DNA of 64,000 bases. Origin: Oceanisphaera profunda (GTDB taxonomy: Bacteria; Pseudomonadota; Gammaproteobacteria; Enterobacterales; Aeromonadaceae). Of this stretch, positions 51,141 to 63,008 are shown one piece after another. Position 1 is the stretch's first letter; every line of letters begins with the position of its first letter. The translations under genes were made by a program, and so were the position numbers. The DNA lies in NCBI RefSeq assembly GCF_002157895.1, contig NZ_CP021377.1:3100001-3164000 (forward strand), read 5' to 3'. Under the pieces are notes generated by a model, which was given only the letters and a program-made list of their open reading frames with translations, made no database searches and was not told where the DNA came from.

Positions 51141-52247
51141 TTGGAACTGAAAGAATACTGGAGTGATCATTATCACTCTCGGGATTTTAGACTCATCCGG
51201 ATTGGATTTGTGGCGGTACGCTTTCGCTGGCTGGTCACCTTACTGATTATAGGTATCGCCGGTTGGGTTGCCGTGGATTGGTGGGTATTGGACGCGGCGC
51301 ATTTTAAGCTGTTGTGGAAGGTGCGCCTGATCACCGGAGCTATGCTCACGCCCTTATTGCCGCTCAGTTATTTGTGCAAACTCAATCGACGTTGGATGGT
51401 GCTGTCGCTGTTTGCGCTACTGAGTATTTTGCTGTTCTTTAATGCCGTGAGCTTATGGAGCTTTCGCGATGTGGCCACTATTCCTGCAGGCTACGTCGCT
51501 TTTCCGTATTTTCTATTGGCACTATTAGCAGTATTGCCGTTGCCGATTCGCTCCGGCTTACGGGTGGTGGTGTTTATTTTGGCGGCGGTATTGGGCACCG
51601 ACTACTGGCTCGACTCCCATACCTTGGATAACGGCCAGCTGATAGACAGAGTCTGGCTGCTGTTGTGCTTTAGCTTGGCCATGTTGTGGGTACAAAGCGG
51701 GCAGCTGCGCATGTTGCTCGACTTATATCGCGAGTCGACTCGCGATCCGTTAACGCGGTTGATGAACCGGCGGTTATTTATGCAGCAATTAAATGCGGTG
51801 CGCCAAGAGAATAAAGCCGGCCAGAGCTTTACCTTAATTTTATTTGATCTCGATAAATTTAAGCGCATCAATGACCAGCATGGGCATTTGATGGGCGATG
51901 AAGTACTGGTTAGCGTGTCCACCACCTTAGTCGATATTTTTGGATCCGATGCGCTGATTGCCCGCTACGGCGGCGAAGAATTTGTGGTGTTATTGCCTAA
52001 TACGGCGCTCGAGCAAGGGGCTCGCCAAGCGGAAACCCTGCGTTTAGCCGTGGAGTCTCAGCCTATCGAAAACCCCTTGGATGAAACCGAGGTGCTGGTG
52101 ACCTTGAGTGGCGGCGTGGTGAGTGGCGATAAAAATAGCGATGTGACCCAGTTAATTCAATGGGCGGATGAGGCGTTATATAAAGCAAAAAGCCAAGGGC
52201 GTAACTGTGTGATAGCACATTCGCCGCACATTTTAGCTGAACTTTAG
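51141..52247 (+). CDS. Membrane-bound diguanylate cyclase
   Basis: An inner-membrane GGDEF protein that should make cyclic di-GMP. About six membrane segments (residues 25-190) in a MASE-like sensor, then a GGDEF domain (about 205-365) with RDPLTRLMNRRLFMQ, LFDLDKFKRINDQHGH and an intact RYGGEEFVVLL. An RxxD inhibitory site is not obvious. The start is probably TTG at 51141, which follows AAGGGGAATGAG; a GTG frame opens at 51093. Alone on its strand in this stretch. Confidence 0.9.
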   Translation: MELKEYWSDHYHSRDFRLIRIGFVAVRFRWLVTLLIIGIAGWVAVDWWVLDAAHFKLLWKVRLITGAMLTPLLPLSYLCKLNRRWMVLSLFALLSILLFFNAVSLWSFRDVATIPAGYVAFPYFLLALLAVLPLPIRSGLRVVVFILAAVLGTDYWLDSHTLDNGQLIDRVWLLLCFSLAMLWVQSGQLRMLLDLYRESTRDPLTRLMNRRLFMQQLNAVRQENKAGQSFTLILFDLDKFKRINDQHGHLMGDEVLVSVSTTLVDIFGSDALIARYGGEEFVVLLPNTALEQGARQAETLRLAVESQPIENPLDETEVLVTLSGGVVSGDKNSDVTQLIQWADEALYKAKSQGRNCVIAHSPHILAEL

Positions 52248-52382
52248 AATAAGGCACGGATAAGCCAAGGATTAGCGACTCAAGGTGTGGTTTGCTAGGT
52301 GTGCTTGGCTTATACTGGGTGCGAGCCCCCAATTATTCAAATCATAACTCCCCTGCGGACTATAACTTAAGCGAGATGTCTT

Positions 52383-54080
52383 ATGCCCAAAGAGCATCAT
52401 GAAAAACGTGCCCTCTATGTACCTTTTGCCGGACCTGCCTTATTAGAAACGCCATTGTTGAACAAAGGTGGTGCTTTTTCTCAGGAAGAGCGCATCGCGT
52501 TCAACCTTGATGGTCTGTTGCCGCGTAATATCGAAACCATTGAAGAGCAAGTGGCCCGTGCTTACCAACAGTTCACGGCTTTTCAAAGCGACCTCGATAA
52601 GCACATTTATCTGCGCAATATTCAAGACACTAACGAAACCTTATTCTACCGTTTGGTGCGCGAACATATCAGCGTGATGATGCCGACTATTTACACCCCG
52701 ACCGTGGGTCAGGCTTGTGAAGAGTTCTCTAATATCTATCGTCGTGCTCGCGGTTTATTTATCTCTTATCCTGATCGTGACCGCATCGATGACATTTTAC
52801 AAAACGCCACTAAGCGTAACGTAAAAGTGATTGTGGTCACCGATGGCGAGCGCATTTTGGGCTTGGGCGACCAAGGCATTGGCGGCATGGGCATTCCGAT
52901 TGGTAAGTTGTCTTTATACACGGCCTGTGGCGGTATTTCTCCTGCTTACACGCTGCCTGTAGTACTGGATGCCGGTACCAACAACCAACAGCTGCTGAAC
53001 GACCCTATGTACATGGGCTGGCGCAATCCGCGCGTAACGGGCGAAGAGTACGAAGAATTTGTTGACGCCTTTATTCAGGCAGTGAAGCGTCGCTGGCCTA
53101 ATGTGTTGTTGCAGTTTGAAGACTTCGCACAGAAAAACGCCATGCCACTGCTTAACCGTTATAAAGATGAGCTGTGCTGCTTTAACGATGATATTCAAGG
53201 TACGGCTTCCGTGACCTTGGGCTCACTGATTGCTGCGTGTCTGGCCAGTGGTAGCAAGTTGTCTGAGAAAAAAGTGGCCTTTTTAGGCTCAGGCTCTGCG
53301 GGTTGTGGTATTGCCGAGCAAATTGTCGCGCAAATGAAAGCCGAAGGCTTAAGCGATGAAAAAGCGCGCGAGCGCGTGTTCATGGTGGACCGTTTTGGTT
53401 TGATCACCGACAACATGCCAAACCTGGTGGACTTTCAGCGTCCATTAGCGCAAACCGTCGCCAGTGTTAGCGACTGGAACACTGCCGGCGATAACATTTC
53501 CTTGCTGGAAGTGATGCAAAACGGCAAACCAGACATCTTAATTGGTGTGTCTGGCCAGCCAGGTCTGTTCACCAAAGAAGTGATCCAGACCATGCACAGT
53601 CATTGCGAGCGCCCGATTGTATTCCCGTTGTCTAACCCAACGTCTCGCGTAGAAGCGACACCGGAAGACATTATCAACTGGACCGATGGCAAAGCCTTGG
53701 TAGCCACCGGTAGCCCGTTTGCGCCTGTGGAATACAAGGGTAAGCTGTTCCAAATCGTGCAGTGCAATAACTCTTACATCTTCCCAGGTATTGGTTTAGG
53801 TGTGTTGGCCTGTGGTGCTAAGCGCGTGACGGATGCCATGCTGATGTCTGCCAGCCGTGCCTTGGCTGCCTGTTCACCGATGGCCACCGATCCAGACGGT
53901 GCTTTATTGCCGCCACTGGAAGAGATCCAAGACGTGAGCCGTCAAATTGCCAAGGCCGTTGCTAAAACGGCCCAGTTGCAAGGTCAGGCACTACAGGTGT
54001 CTGATGCAGCACTGGACGCAGCTATTGAAGCGAACTTCTGGAGCCCAGAATATCGCCAATACCGTCGTGTTTCTTTCTAA
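52383..54080 (+). CDS. maeA: NAD-dependent malic enzyme MaeA
   Basis: Oxidatively decarboxylates malate to pyruvate with NAD. 565 residues, the same as E. coli MaeA, with [40 protein letters not shown] (catalytic region), [17 protein letters not shown] (metal site) and [15 protein letters not shown] (NAD-binding). Single gene with its own terminator. Confidence 0.97.
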   Translation: MPKEHHEKRALYVPFAGPALLETPLLNKGGAFSQEERIAFNLDGLLPRNIETIEEQVARAYQQFTAFQSDLDKHIYLRNIQDTNETLFYRLVREHISVMMPTIYTPTVGQACEEFSNIYRRARGLFISYPDRDRIDDILQNATKRNVKVIVVTDGERILGLGDQGIGGMGIPIGKLSLYTACGGISPAYTLPVVLDAGTNNQQLLNDPMYMGWRNPRVTGEEYEEFVDAFIQAVKRRWPNVLLQFEDFAQKNAMPLLNRYKDELCCFNDDIQGTASVTLGSLIAACLASGSKLSEKKVAFLGSGSAGCGIAEQIVAQMKAEGLSDEKARERVFMVDRFGLITDNMPNLVDFQRPLAQTVASVSDWNTAGDNISLLEVMQNGKPDILIGVSGQPGLFTKEVIQTMHSHCERPIVFPLSNPTSRVEATPEDIINWTDGKALVATGSPFAPVEYKGKLFQIVQCNNSYIFPGIGLGVLACGAKRVTDAMLMSASRALAACSPMATDPDGALLPPLEEIQDVSRQIAKAVAKTAQLQGQALQVSDAALDAAIEANFWSPEYRQYRRVSF

Positions 54081-54130
54081 GAATACGATGTGGTGTGAGT
54101 GATTAACCCAGTAGGGTAAGTCGCAATATA

Positions 54131-54157
54131 AAGGCATGCTTAGGCATGCCTTTTTAA
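54131..54157 (+). terminator. Rho-independent terminator after maeA
   Basis: AAGGCATGC-TTAG-GCATGCCTT followed by TTT. Confidence 0.9.
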
Positions 54158-54255
54158 TAACGATTAAAAAATCGCGAATAATGACTTTTTGTGGGGATGA
54201 ATGCCTTGAAAAGCCACTGTTTGCCCTCATACTACTTAACCTAGCTTAGATACGC

Positions 54256-54284
54256 TCGACGCTGTCAGTCTGCATCGTTATAAT
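54256..54284 (+). promoter_or_regulatory. Candidate tig promoter
   Basis: TCGACG and TATAAT (54279-54284) with a 17-base spacer, about 130 bases before the tig start. The rest of the 54081-54413 gap has the maeA terminator and no gene. Confidence 0.5.
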
Positions 54285-54413
54285 GCCGTGTCTCATTTGC
54301 CGTGAAGGTGCCACTTAATAGTCGCGCCCTCATCAAGATTCAAGCAAGCAGCCCAGGCTGTTTTAAATCAATCACATCGCAACCGATGCGCTGTAAAAAA
54401 TTGAGGTAGAAGA

Positions 54414-55718
54414 ATGCAAGTTTCACTCGAAACGACTCAAGGCCTGGAACGCCGCCTGACCATTACCGTGCCAGCCGACAAAGTAGATGGCGAAGTAAAC
54501 AGCCGCCTACGTCAATTGGCTAAAACTCGTCGTATTGACGGTTTCCGTCCAGGTAAAGCGCCACTGACTGTGATCCAAAAAATGTTTGGTGCGTCAGTTG
54601 AAGCCGATGTAGCCGGCGATTTAATGCAGCGTAACTTTTTTGAAGCCGTGATCAGTGAAAAACTGAACCCAGCGGGCATGCCTACCATGGAGCCTGCGCC
54701 AATCAAAACCGGTCAAGACTTTACCTTTACTGCCACCTTCGAAGTGTACCCAGAAGTGGAAGTTAAAGGCTTAGACGCCATCAGCATCGAAAAGCCACAG
54801 GCTGAAGTTCAAGATGCAGATCTGGACAAGATGATTCAAACTCTGCAAAAGCAGCACGCTGATTGGGCCGTGGTAGAACGCGCCGCTGCCAATGATGATC
54901 GTGTTACCATGAACTTCGTCGGTTCTGTAGACGGTGCTGAGTTTGAAGGTGGTGCCGCTGAAGACTTCGTACTGGTATTGGGCTCTGGCCGCATGATCCC
55001 AGGTTTCGAAGAAGGTTTGCTGGGCAAACAAGCCGGTGACGACTTCACCCTAGAAGTGAACTTCCCTGAGGAATACCACGCTGAAAACTTGAAAGGCAAA
55101 CCGGCTCAATTCGCCGTTGTTGTGACTAAAGTTGAAGCCCAAGAGCTGCCTGAGCTGACTGAAGAATTCGTGAAGCGTTTTGGCATTGCCGACGGTTCAC
55201 TGGATGGCTTGAAAGCTGAAGTGCGTAAGAACATGGACCGCGAATTGGCCCAAGCACTGAAAGCCTCTGTTAAAGAGCAAGTGATCAACGGCTTGCTGGA
55301 GCAAAACCCAGTAGACGTGCCTCAGTCATTGATCGACAATGAAATCGAAACGCTGCGCAAGCAAGCCATGCAGCGCTTTGGTGGTTTGGATCAGAAAAAT
55401 GCGCCAGAGTTACCTGCAGAATTGTTCCAAGAGCAAGCTGAGCGTCGCGTACGTGTAGGTCTGTTGTTGGGCGAAGTGATCAAGAAGAACGAAATCAAAG
55501 CTGACGACGCTAAAGTACAAGAAATCATTGCTGGCATGTCTTCTGCTTACGAAGATCCGTCTGAAGTGATTGCTTATTACAACGAAAACCAAGAAATGTT
55601 GGAAAACGTGCGTAACTTAGCCATTGAAGATCAAGCCATCGAGCTGGTATTAAGCCAAGCTAAAGTGTCTGACAAGCAAGTAAGCTTTGACGAACTGATG
55701 AATAAGCAAGGCGCTTAA
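54414..55718 (+). CDS. tig: Trigger factor
   Basis: Ribosome-bound chaperone and peptidyl-prolyl isomerase. 434 residues: N-terminal ribosome-binding domain with the signature [16 protein letters not shown]-like domain (about 150-245; [33 protein letters not shown]) and a helical C-terminal chaperone domain. First gene of the tig-clpP-clpX-lon proteostasis block, in the order typical of gammaproteobacteria. Confidence 0.97.
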   Translation: MQVSLETTQGLERRLTITVPADKVDGEVNSRLRQLAKTRRIDGFRPGKAPLTVIQKMFGASVEADVAGDLMQRNFFEAVISEKLNPAGMPTMEPAPIKTGQDFTFTATFEVYPEVEVKGLDAISIEKPQAEVQDADLDKMIQTLQKQHADWAVVERAAANDDRVTMNFVGSVDGAEFEGGAAEDFVLVLGSGRMIPGFEEGLLGKQAGDDFTLEVNFPEEYHAENLKGKPAQFAVVVTKVEAQELPELTEEFVKRFGIADGSLDGLKAEVRKNMDRELAQALKASVKEQVINGLLEQNPVDVPQSLIDNEIETLRKQAMQRFGGLDQKNAPELPAELFQEQAERRVRVGLLLGEVIKKNEIKADDAKVQEIIAGMSSAYEDPSEVIAYYNENQEMLENVRNLAIEDQAIELVLSQAKVSDKQVSFDELMNKQGA

Positions 55719-55724
55719 GAACTA

Positions 55725-55755
55725 TTGACTTAGGCGTTAAACTCTTGCGTATAAT
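55725..55755 (+). promoter_or_regulatory. Candidate clpP promoter
   Basis: TTGACT (55725-55730) and TATAAT (55750-55755) with a 19-base spacer, 51 bases before clpP. Confidence 0.5.
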
Positions 55756-55805
55756 GGCCCTAGTGTAAGTGCACTTGGGCCATTTTGTTTTAGGGACAAT
55801 ATCTT

Positions 55806-56429
55806 ATGTCAAATATCCATGATCCGATGATGAGCCACCCGATGGCGGCGCTGATCCCCATGGTAGTTGAGCAAACTGCCAAAGGTGAGCGTTCTTACGA
55901 TATCTATTCTCGCTTATTAAAAGAGCGCGTTATTTTTCTGACCGGCCCAGTAGAAGATCACATGGCCAACTTGATCTGTGCCCAGCTGCTGTTTTTGGAA
56001 TCAGAGAATCCAGAAAAAGATATTCATTTGTATATCAACTCACCGGGCGGCTCTGTGACTGCAGGCATGTCGATCTACGACACCATGCAGTTTGTGAAGC
56101 CCAATGTGAGCACGCTGTGCATGGGCCAAGCGGCGTCCATGGGGGCGTTTTTGTTAGCCGGCGGTGAGAAAGGTAAGCGCTTTACCTTGCCCAATAGTCG
56201 GGTGATGATCCATCAGCCGTTGGGTGGCTTTCAGGGCCAAGCGTCGGATATTCAAATTCACGCTAAAGAAATTCTCTATATTAAAGAGAAGCTCAACCGC
56301 CTGCTGGCCGAACATACGGGCCAAGACTTGTCGGTTATTGAACGCGATACCGACCGCGATAACTTTATGTCTGCGCAAACAGCTAAAGAATATGGCTTGG
56401 TCGATGAAGTACTGTTTAAGCGCGATTAA
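55806..56429 (+). CDS. clpP: ATP-dependent Clp protease proteolytic subunit ClpP
   Basis: Barrel-forming serine protease subunit used by ClpX and ClpA. 207 residues with [20 protein letters not shown], the catalytic Ser in [12 protein letters not shown], His in [12 protein letters not shown], and Asp in [13 protein letters not shown]-terminal propeptide-like part [20 protein letters not shown]. clpX follows after 82 bases. Confidence 0.98.
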   Translation: MSNIHDPMMSHPMAALIPMVVEQTAKGERSYDIYSRLLKERVIFLTGPVEDHMANLICAQLLFLESENPEKDIHLYINSPGGSVTAGMSIYDTMQFVKPNVSTLCMGQAASMGAFLLAGGEKGKRFTLPNSRVMIHQPLGGFQGQASDIQIHAKEILYIKEKLNRLLAEHTGQDLSVIERDTDRDNFMSAQTAKEYGLVDEVLFKRD

Positions 56430-56511
56430 GCAAAGCGGGGAGGGGTGCTGTACACTTTGTTAACAGAGTGAGTGTGCACTCCTCAGCTTGTACGCAAAAC
56501 GAGGTGACTGA

Positions 56512-57795
56512 ATGACTGAAAAACGCAAGGGCGAAGGGGACGGCGGCAAACTGCTGTATTGTTCTTTTTGTGGAAAAAGCCAACACGAAGTACGCAAACT
56601 CATAGCCGGCCCTTCCGTCTACATTTGTGACGAATGTGTCGAGCTCTGCGAAGACATCATTCAGGAAGAGATCAAAGACATATCGCCCAAACAAGAAGGT
56701 GATGCGCTGCCGACGCCGCACGAAATTCGCGCTAATTTAGATGACTATGTAATTGGTCAAGATCACGCGAAAAAAGTGCTAGCTGTGGCCGTGTATAACC
56801 ACTACAAGCGATTGCGTAATGCGGGCGTGACCGATGGCGTAGAGTTGGGTAAGTCCAATATCTTGCTGATCGGCCCCACGGGTTGCGGTAAAACCTTGCT
56901 GGCCGAGACTTTGGCTCGCTTATTGGATGTGCCTTTTACCATGGCCGATGCCACCACCTTGACCGAAGCCGGTTATGTGGGGGAGGACGTTGAAAACATC
57001 ATCCAAAAGCTGCTGCAAAAATGCGACTACGATGTAGAAAAAGCCCAGCGCGGCATCGTCTATATCGATGAGATTGATAAAATTTCTCGTAAGTCCGATA
57101 ACCCCTCTATTACTCGTGATGTGTCGGGTGAAGGGGTGCAGCAAGCGTTATTGAAGCTGATTGAAGGCACCATTGCCTCTGTGCCGCCCCAGGGCGGACG
57201 CAAGCACCCACAGCAAGAGTTTTTGCAGGTTGATACCTCAAAAATCCTGTTTATCTGTGGTGGCGCTTTTGCCGGTCTTGATAAAGTGATTGAGCAACGC
57301 CTAGACAAAGGCACCGGTATTGGTTTTGGCGCACAAGTGAAGAGCAAAAATAATAACTCCTCACTGAGCCAAACCTTTACTGAAGTTGAGCCGGAAGATT
57401 TAGTTAAATACGGTTTGATTCCTGAGTTTATCGGTCGTTTGCCGGTGGTGGCGACGCTGACAGAGCTAGATGAAGCGGCACTGGTACAGATTTTATCTGA
57501 GCCTAAAAACGCCCTGACCAAGCAATACAGCGCGTTGTTTGCCCTTGAAGACGTAGAATTGGAGTTTCGTGAAGACGCCTTACGTGCCATCGCCCACAAG
57601 GCCATGGAACGCAAGACAGGCGCACGAGGCTTACGCTCTATCGTAGAAGCGGTATTACTCGATACTATGTACGACTTGCCTGCACAAAGTGATGTGGCCA
57701 AGGTAGTGATCGATGAAACCGTGATCAAGGGTGAGTCGGCACCATTGCTGATTTATCAAAAAGGCGAAACCCAAGCCGCAGCGGGCGACAAATAA
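56512..57795 (+). CDS. clpX: ATP-dependent Clp protease ATPase subunit ClpX
   Basis: AAA+ unfoldase that feeds substrates to ClpP. 427 residues: N-terminal zinc domain ([27 protein letters not shown]), Walker [16 protein letters not shown], Walker B YIDEIDKI, the ClpP-binding IGF loop (GIGFGAQV), and C-terminal small domain. Full length. Terminator follows. Confidence 0.98.
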   Translation: MTEKRKGEGDGGKLLYCSFCGKSQHEVRKLIAGPSVYICDECVELCEDIIQEEIKDISPKQEGDALPTPHEIRANLDDYVIGQDHAKKVLAVAVYNHYKRLRNAGVTDGVELGKSNILLIGPTGCGKTLLAETLARLLDVPFTMADATTLTEAGYVGEDVENIIQKLLQKCDYDVEKAQRGIVYIDEIDKISRKSDNPSITRDVSGEGVQQALLKLIEGTIASVPPQGGRKHPQQEFLQVDTSKILFICGGAFAGLDKVIEQRLDKGTGIGFGAQVKSKNNNSSLSQTFTEVEPEDLVKYGLIPEFIGRLPVVATLTELDEAALVQILSEPKNALTKQYSALFALEDVELEFREDALRAIAHKAMERKTGARGLRSIVEAVLLDTMYDLPAQSDVAKVVIDETVIKGESAPLLIYQKGETQAAAGDK

Positions 57796-57818
57796 GCACG
57801 CTGTTTAATCAGTAATAG

Positions 57819-57841
57819 AACGCGGTTTAGGCCGCGTTTTT
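57819..57841 (+). terminator. Rho-independent terminator after clpX
   Basis: AACGCGG and CCGCGTT stem (57819-57838) followed by TTT. Confidence 0.88.
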
Positions 57842-57935
57842 GTGTTAATTACGGCTGTTGACTAAGGGCTTAGCAGAAAATGATGAATATCAAAACGGTG
57901 ATTTAATCATCAACCGCGTCATTTTCGAGCGGTTT

Positions 57936-57958
57936 AAAGGGGCTTTATGCCCCTTTTT
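57936..57958 (+). terminator. Second plus-strand terminator before lon
   Basis: AAAGGGGC-TTTAT-GCCCCTTT and TT. It lies about 95 bases after the clpX terminator with no gene between; it may insulate lon or end a short transcript. Confidence 0.82.
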
Positions 57959-57978
57959 CCGTTTTTGGCTATTCAATG

Positions 57979-58008
57979 ATTGAATCTTCTGATCTTGCCC
58001 CCATATAC
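57979..58008 (+). promoter_or_regulatory. Sigma-32-type heat-shock promoter of lon
   Basis: TTGAAT (57980-57985) and CCCCCATATA (57998-58007) closely match the E. coli lon heat-shock promoter (TTGAAT...CCCCATATA) in sequence and near-equal spacing. The leader is about 40 bases. Confidence 0.8.
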
Positions 58009-58052
58009 TGCCTCAAGCGCCTATTACATTGCATTCAAGCTGAGAGGACACT

Positions 58053-60404
58053 ATGACCCTAGAGCGTTGTGAACGCATCGACACCCCCGTTTTGCCTCTC
58101 CGTGACGTGGTGGTATACCCACATATGGTGATCCCACTGTTTGTGGGCCGGGAAAAATCCATTCGTTGCTTAGAAGCGGCGATGGAACAAGATAAAAAAG
58201 TATTGCTCATCGCCCAGAAAGAAGCGGCGACTGACGACCCCAAAGCCGACGAGCTGTATGACGTGGGCACAGTGGCCAATATACTGCAATTGCTAAAGCT
58301 GCCTGACGGCACCGTAAAGGTGTTGGTGGAAGGTGGCCAGCGCGCGCGTTTAGAAAACTTACGCGAAGTGGATGGCTTTTATGTAGCCGAAGCGCAGTAT
58401 TTAGAAACGGCCCCCTTGGCCGAGCGTGAGCAAGAAGTGTTAGTACGCTCCGCCATTACCCAGTTTGAAAATTACATCAAGCTCAATAAAAAGATCCCAC
58501 CTGAGGTATTAACCTCGCTGTCTGCCATCGAGGACGCCGCACGTTTGGCCGACACCATGGCCGCGCACATGCCGCTTAAACTTGAAGATAAGCAAAAAGT
58601 GCTGGAAATGGCAGAAGTAGGTGAGCGTCTTGAATATCTGATGGCCATGATGGAATCAGAAATGGACGTGCTGCAGGTTGAGCGTCGTATTCGTGCCCGC
58701 GTGAAAAAGCAGATGGAAAAAAGTCAGCGCGAGTACTACCTCAATGAGCAGATGAAGGCGATTCAAAAAGAATTGGGCGAGATGGACGATGTGCCCGACG
58801 AATTTGAAGCGCTGCTGCAAAAGATTGAAGATGCGGGCATGAGTGAAGAAGCCCGCACTAAAACCGATGCCGAGTTTGCCAAGCTGAAGATGATGTCACC
58901 CATGTCTGCAGAAGCGACCGTGGTGCGCAGCTATATCGACTGGATGGTGGCCGTGCCTTGGAAGAAAAAATCCAAGGTGAAAAAAGACTTAGCCAAAGCC
59001 GAAGAAATGCTTGATGCAGACCACTATGGCCTAGAGAAGGTCAAAGAGCGCATTATTGAGTATCTGGCCGTGCAAAGCCGCACCGCTAAGCTCAAAGGGC
59101 CGATTCTGTGCTTAGTGGGGCCACCGGGCGTGGGTAAAACCTCACTGGGTCAGTCCATTGCCAAAGCCACGGGTCGCAAGTATGTGCGCATGGCCTTGGG
59201 CGGCGTGCGTGACGAAGCAGAAATTCGCGGTCACCGTCGTACCTATATTGGTTCTTTGCCGGGCAAGCTTATTCAAAAGATGGCTAAAGTGGGCGTACGT
59301 AACCCATTGTTCTTGCTCGATGAAATCGACAAGATGGCCTCAGATATGCGTGGCGATCCGGCTTCCGCCTTATTAGAAGTGCTGGATCCTGAGCAAAACA
59401 ACAGCTTTAACGATCACTACTTAGAAGTGGACTACGACTTATCTGATGTGATGTTCGTCGCTACCTCTAACTCCATGAATATCCCAGGCCCGCTTTTGGA
59501 CCGTATGGAAGTGATCCGTTTGTCCGGTTATACGGAAGACGAAAAGCTCAATATCGCCAAAAATCACCTATTGGAAAAACAAATCGAGCGTAACGGTTTG
59601 AAAAAAGGTGAGATTACGATTGAAGATTCGGCAATCGTGGGCATTATTCGCTACTACACCCGTGAAGCGGGCGTGCGTAGCTTGGAGCGTGAAATTTCTA
59701 AGCTGTGCCGTAAAGCCGTGAAAGAAATTATGCTCGATAAAGCCATCAAGCATGTGCAGATCAATCAGGAAAACTTAAAAAATTACCTGGGCGTGCAGCG
59801 CTTTGATTACGGCAAAGCCGAAGATCATAACCAAATCGGTCAAGTGACTGGTTTGGCATGGACCGAAGTGGGCGGCGAGTTGCTGACCATCGAAGTGGCC
59901 AACGTGCCGGGTAAAGGCAAGCTGGCCTATACCGGTTCATTGGGCGACGTGATGAAAGAGTCGGTACAAGCCGCCATGACGGTGGTGCGCTCACGCGCAG
60001 ATAAATGGCGTATTAATAGCGACTTCCATGAAAAACGTGATATTCATGTACACGTACCCGAAGGTGCCACGCCTAAAGATGGCCCCAGTGCCGGTGCCGC
60101 CATGTGCACGGCTTTGGTGTCGAGCTTAACGGGTAACCCAGTACGCGCCGATGTCGCCATGACAGGTGAAATCACCTTGCGCGGTGAAGTCTTGCCTATC
60201 GGCGGCTTAAAAGAGAAGCTGTTAGCCGCGCGCCGTGGTGGCATCAAGATGGTATTGATCCCCAAAGAAAACGAGCGTGACTTGGAAGATATTCCAGAGA
60301 ACGTGAAGCAAGATTTGGATATCCGTCCGGTGCGCTGGATTGAAGAAGTACTAGAATTGGCCCTTGAACAGCCACCAGAAGGCTTTTCAGTGGCGTCTGC
60401 GTAA
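58053..60404 (+). CDS. lon: ATP-dependent protease Lon
   Basis: Cytosolic AAA+ serine protease that degrades misfolded and regulatory proteins. 783 residues: N-terminal LON substrate-binding domain ([20 protein letters not shown]), coiled coil ([20 protein letters not shown]), Walker [21 protein letters not shown], Walker [12 protein letters not shown], and the protease domain with catalytic Ser in [11 protein letters not shown] and Lys in [10 protein letters not shown]. Matches E. coli Lon in length. Heat-shock promoter upstream. Confidence 0.98.
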   Translation: MTLERCERIDTPVLPLRDVVVYPHMVIPLFVGREKSIRCLEAAMEQDKKVLLIAQKEAATDDPKADELYDVGTVANILQLLKLPDGTVKVLVEGGQRARLENLREVDGFYVAEAQYLETAPLAEREQEVLVRSAITQFENYIKLNKKIPPEVLTSLSAIEDAARLADTMAAHMPLKLEDKQKVLEMAEVGERLEYLMAMMESEMDVLQVERRIRARVKKQMEKSQREYYLNEQMKAIQKELGEMDDVPDEFEALLQKIEDAGMSEEARTKTDAEFAKLKMMSPMSAEATVVRSYIDWMVAVPWKKKSKVKKDLAKAEEMLDADHYGLEKVKERIIEYLAVQSRTAKLKGPILCLVGPPGVGKTSLGQSIAKATGRKYVRMALGGVRDEAEIRGHRRTYIGSLPGKLIQKMAKVGVRNPLFLLDEIDKMASDMRGDPASALLEVLDPEQNNSFNDHYLEVDYDLSDVMFVATSNSMNIPGPLLDRMEVIRLSGYTEDEKLNIAKNHLLEKQIERNGLKKGEITIEDSAIVGIIRYYTREAGVRSLEREISKLCRKAVKEIMLDKAIKHVQINQENLKNYLGVQRFDYGKAEDHNQIGQVTGLAWTEVGGELLTIEVANVPGKGKLAYTGSLGDVMKESVQAAMTVVRSRADKWRINSDFHEKRDIHVHVPEGATPKDGPSAGAAMCTALVSSLTGNPVRADVAMTGEITLRGEVLPIGGLKEKLLAARRGGIKMVLIPKENERDLEDIPENVKQDLDIRPVRWIEEVLELALEQPPEGFSVASA

Positions 60405-60675
60405 GGTTTTTCGCGTTAATGGAGGGTTTCTGACTTGTCAGCAGCCCTAACACGCAGTAGCCTTGGAACACTTTATTTAGCTGGCGCTGTGAATGGATGA
60501 CATGGTGTCGATAATAGAGAGTGCCAGTGAGTAGGCAGTCGCGAAGCTTGAGCGATGTCATCCGTTGCACAAGAACTGTCTTACAAGAACTGTCTTACAA
60601 TAACCAACTCACACTAACAATGTTAATGTTACGCTTGCCATCAACCGCAATGCATAAATAACAAGGGGAATGACC

Positions 60676-60951
60676 GTGAATAAATCTCAACTGATCGATA
60701 AGATTGCCGAAGGCGCTGATATCACTAAAGCTGCGGCTGGCCGTGCTTTGGATGCATTTGTTGAATCCATTACTGAAACCCTCAAAGAAGGCGACACCGT
60801 CTCTTTAGTGGGCTTTGGTACTTTCTCTGTGCGCGAGCGCGCAGCACGTACTGGTCGTAACCCACAAACCGGTGCAGCTATCGAGATTGCGGCCGCTAAA
60901 ACCCCTGGTTTTAAAGCCGGTAAAACATTGAAAGACGCCGTTAATAACTAA
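60676..60951 (+). CDS. hupB: DNA-binding protein HU-beta
   Basis: Histone-like dimer that bends DNA. 91 residues with the whole HU fold ([54 protein letters not shown]). GTG at 60676 is chosen because AAGGGG (60664-60668) is then properly spaced and the protein begins MNKSQL as in E. coli; an ATG at 60670 sits too close. Position after lon and before ppiD is conserved. Confidence 0.96.
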   Translation: MNKSQLIDKIAEGADITKAAAGRALDAFVESITETLKEGDTVSLVGFGTFSVRERAARTGRNPQTGAAIEIAAAKTPGFKAGKTLKDAVNN

Positions 60952-60998
60952 GACTGCGTAAAGGTAAGACTTAGCATCAGCTAAGCCATGACGAGAAG

Positions 60999-61024
60999 GC
61001 GCATCACACGGTGCGCTTTTTTTT
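60999..61024 (+). terminator. Rho-independent terminator after hupB
   Basis: GCGCA...TGCGC stem followed by eight T. Confidence 0.88.
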
Positions 61025-61065
61025 CGATTATAGAGAACCCCCTCTAGTGGGAGTAACAACCGATT

Positions 61066-62964
61066 ATGTTTTTCGACAAACTCAGAGCGGGCGCTCAAGG
61101 CACCGTCTCCAAAGTCATATTAGTGCTGATTATTCTATCTTTTGCCTTGGCCGGTGTGGGCAGTTATGTCACTCAGCCCAAGGAAGAAGTGGCCGCCGTG
61201 GTCAATGGCGATGATATCAGTGCGCAAACGCTAGAAAATGCCTATCGTAACGAACGCGCTCGCCTAGAAAACCAGTTAGGCCCACAGTTCAGTGAGCTGT
61301 TATCTGATCCGCTATATGTGGAACAAGTGCGCCGCTCGGTATTAGAGCAGCTGGTTGAACAGCGCTTGATTGACCAAAAAGTGGCGGAGCTGGGTATTTA
61401 TGCCAGTGACAAGCAAGTGCGTGATGCTATTCGTGCCTTGCCTGAATTTCAAACAGACGGCCAGTTTAGCAATGAGCGTTATCAGTTGTTGTTATCTCGC
61501 AGTGGCATCAGTGCCGATCAATTGCGCGATAACATTCGCCAAGACTTAAGCCGTCAGCTGTTATTAAACGCCTTAGTGGATTCAAGCTTTGCCCTAGAAG
61601 CAGAAGCGGGCTTGTTAGATAAACTGAGCCGCCAGCAGCGTGATGCAGAATTGGTAAGCATTCCGTTAACTGATTTTGCCGAGCAGGTAAATTTAAGCGA
61701 CGAGCAAGTGCAAGCTTACTACGATGCTAATTTGGCGAAATTCCAACGCCCCGAGCAAGTGAAAATTAATTACTTGTTACTCGATACCCACAGCGAGGCG
61801 GCAGCGCAAATCGACGAGAAAGCGATTGCCGATGAGTACCAGGCCAACATCAGCGCTTATCGCCAACCTGCTGAGCGCAAGCTGGCTCATATTATGCTGC
61901 TTAAGGCTGATGGTGCCCAAGAGAAGTTAACGGCCATTGCCGAGCGCATCGCAGCCGGTGAATCTTTTGCTGAGTTAGCCAAGACCGAGTCTGAAGATGC
62001 CTTTTCTGGCGAGCAGGGCGGCGACTTAGGCTGGGTAGAAGAAGAGACTCTAGATGCCAGCTTTGATCAGGCAGCCTTTGCCTTAGCCGAAGTGGGTGAT
62101 GTTTCTGGCGTGGTAGAAAGCGCTGATGGTTTTCATCTGATTACCTTGCTAGATAAAAAAGACGTACAGACTAAACCTTTGTCTGAAGTACGTGAGGCAA
62201 TTGCCGCACGTTTGGCCAAAGAACAAGCGGCCAGCAATTTTTATGAGCAAGAGCAGCGCTTAGCGGATTTAACCTTTGAATTCCCTGACTCCTTAGACAT
62301 GGCGGCACAAGAACTCGGCTTAAAAGTAATTTCTACAGACTTCTTTTCTGCGGAAGAAGCGCCTGCCATACTCAAAAACCAACGAGTCATCGCCCAAGCT
62401 TTCTCAGCTGAGCTGCGTGAGCAAGGCATGAACTCAGAAGTTATTGAGCTAGGTGATAATAAAGCGCTAGTGTTGCGTGTGGTTGAACAGCGCCCAGCTG
62501 CACCGCGTGAGTTTGTTGAAGTACAAACTCAAGCCCGTGAGCAAGCGACCCAAGTAAAAACCACCGAGCTAGCTGAACAGGCAGCAACTGAGTTGCAGCA
62601 AGCTTGGTCTAAAGGCGAGCAAGCTGCGTGGTTAGCCAAACATGAGCTGAGCGTAACTGAATTGAACGCTATTACTCGCGAAAGCGAGCAAGACGCGGCC
62701 TTGATCAGCGCCTTGTTTGCCATGCCTGCGCCTGTTAAAGATGCGGCCAGCGTGCAGCAACTGACGCTTACCGACGGCCGCTTGGCGGTTGTGAAGCTTA
62801 ACCAAGTGACCACGCCCACCGACAGCACTGAGTTAAAGACACAAATCCAAGAAGGGCAAAACGCCATTCAAGGACAAAGAGAATATGAAAGTTTGATCTT
62901 GGCACTTAAAGCCTCAGCCAAGATAAAGTATCGTGAGTTAACTGCGCCGGAAGACGATTTTTAA
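61066..62964 (+). CDS. ppiD: Periplasmic folding chaperone PpiD
   Basis: Inner-membrane-anchored chaperone near the Sec translocon. 632 residues: one N-terminal membrane segment (ILVLIILSFALAGVGSYV), SurA-N-like chaperone region (about 35-190), a parvulin domain (about 262-365; AERKLAHIMLLKADGAQEKL, GGDLGWVEEETLDASFD) and a long helical C-terminal part. The E. coli parvulin domain lacks isomerase activity; whether this one does cannot be told. Conserved hupB-ppiD order. Confidence 0.95.
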   Translation: MFFDKLRAGAQGTVSKVILVLIILSFALAGVGSYVTQPKEEVAAVVNGDDISAQTLENAYRNERARLENQLGPQFSELLSDPLYVEQVRRSVLEQLVEQRLIDQKVAELGIYASDKQVRDAIRALPEFQTDGQFSNERYQLLLSRSGISADQLRDNIRQDLSRQLLLNALVDSSFALEAEAGLLDKLSRQQRDAELVSIPLTDFAEQVNLSDEQVQAYYDANLAKFQRPEQVKINYLLLDTHSEAAAQIDEKAIADEYQANISAYRQPAERKLAHIMLLKADGAQEKLTAIAERIAAGESFAELAKTESEDAFSGEQGGDLGWVEEETLDASFDQAAFALAEVGDVSGVVESADGFHLITLLDKKDVQTKPLSEVREAIAARLAKEQAASNFYEQEQRLADLTFEFPDSLDMAAQELGLKVISTDFFSAEEAPAILKNQRVIAQAFSAELREQGMNSEVIELGDNKALVLRVVEQRPAAPREFVEVQTQAREQATQVKTTELAEQAATELQQAWSKGEQAAWLAKHELSVTELNAITRESEQDAALISALFAMPAPVKDAASVQQLTLTDGRLAVVKLNQVTTPTDSTELKTQIQEGQNAIQGQREYESLILALKASAKIKYRELTAPEDDF

Positions 62965-63008
62965 TCGTTGTGGTTAATCTTAGATAACTCAAAACTTTTC
63001 AATAACAT

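Noticed and set aside
57060-57728. 222-codon open frame on the minus strand inside clpX
   Set aside because: Antisense shadow of a clearly conserved gene; composition is Ser/Thr/Arg-rich as expected for a mirrored frame.
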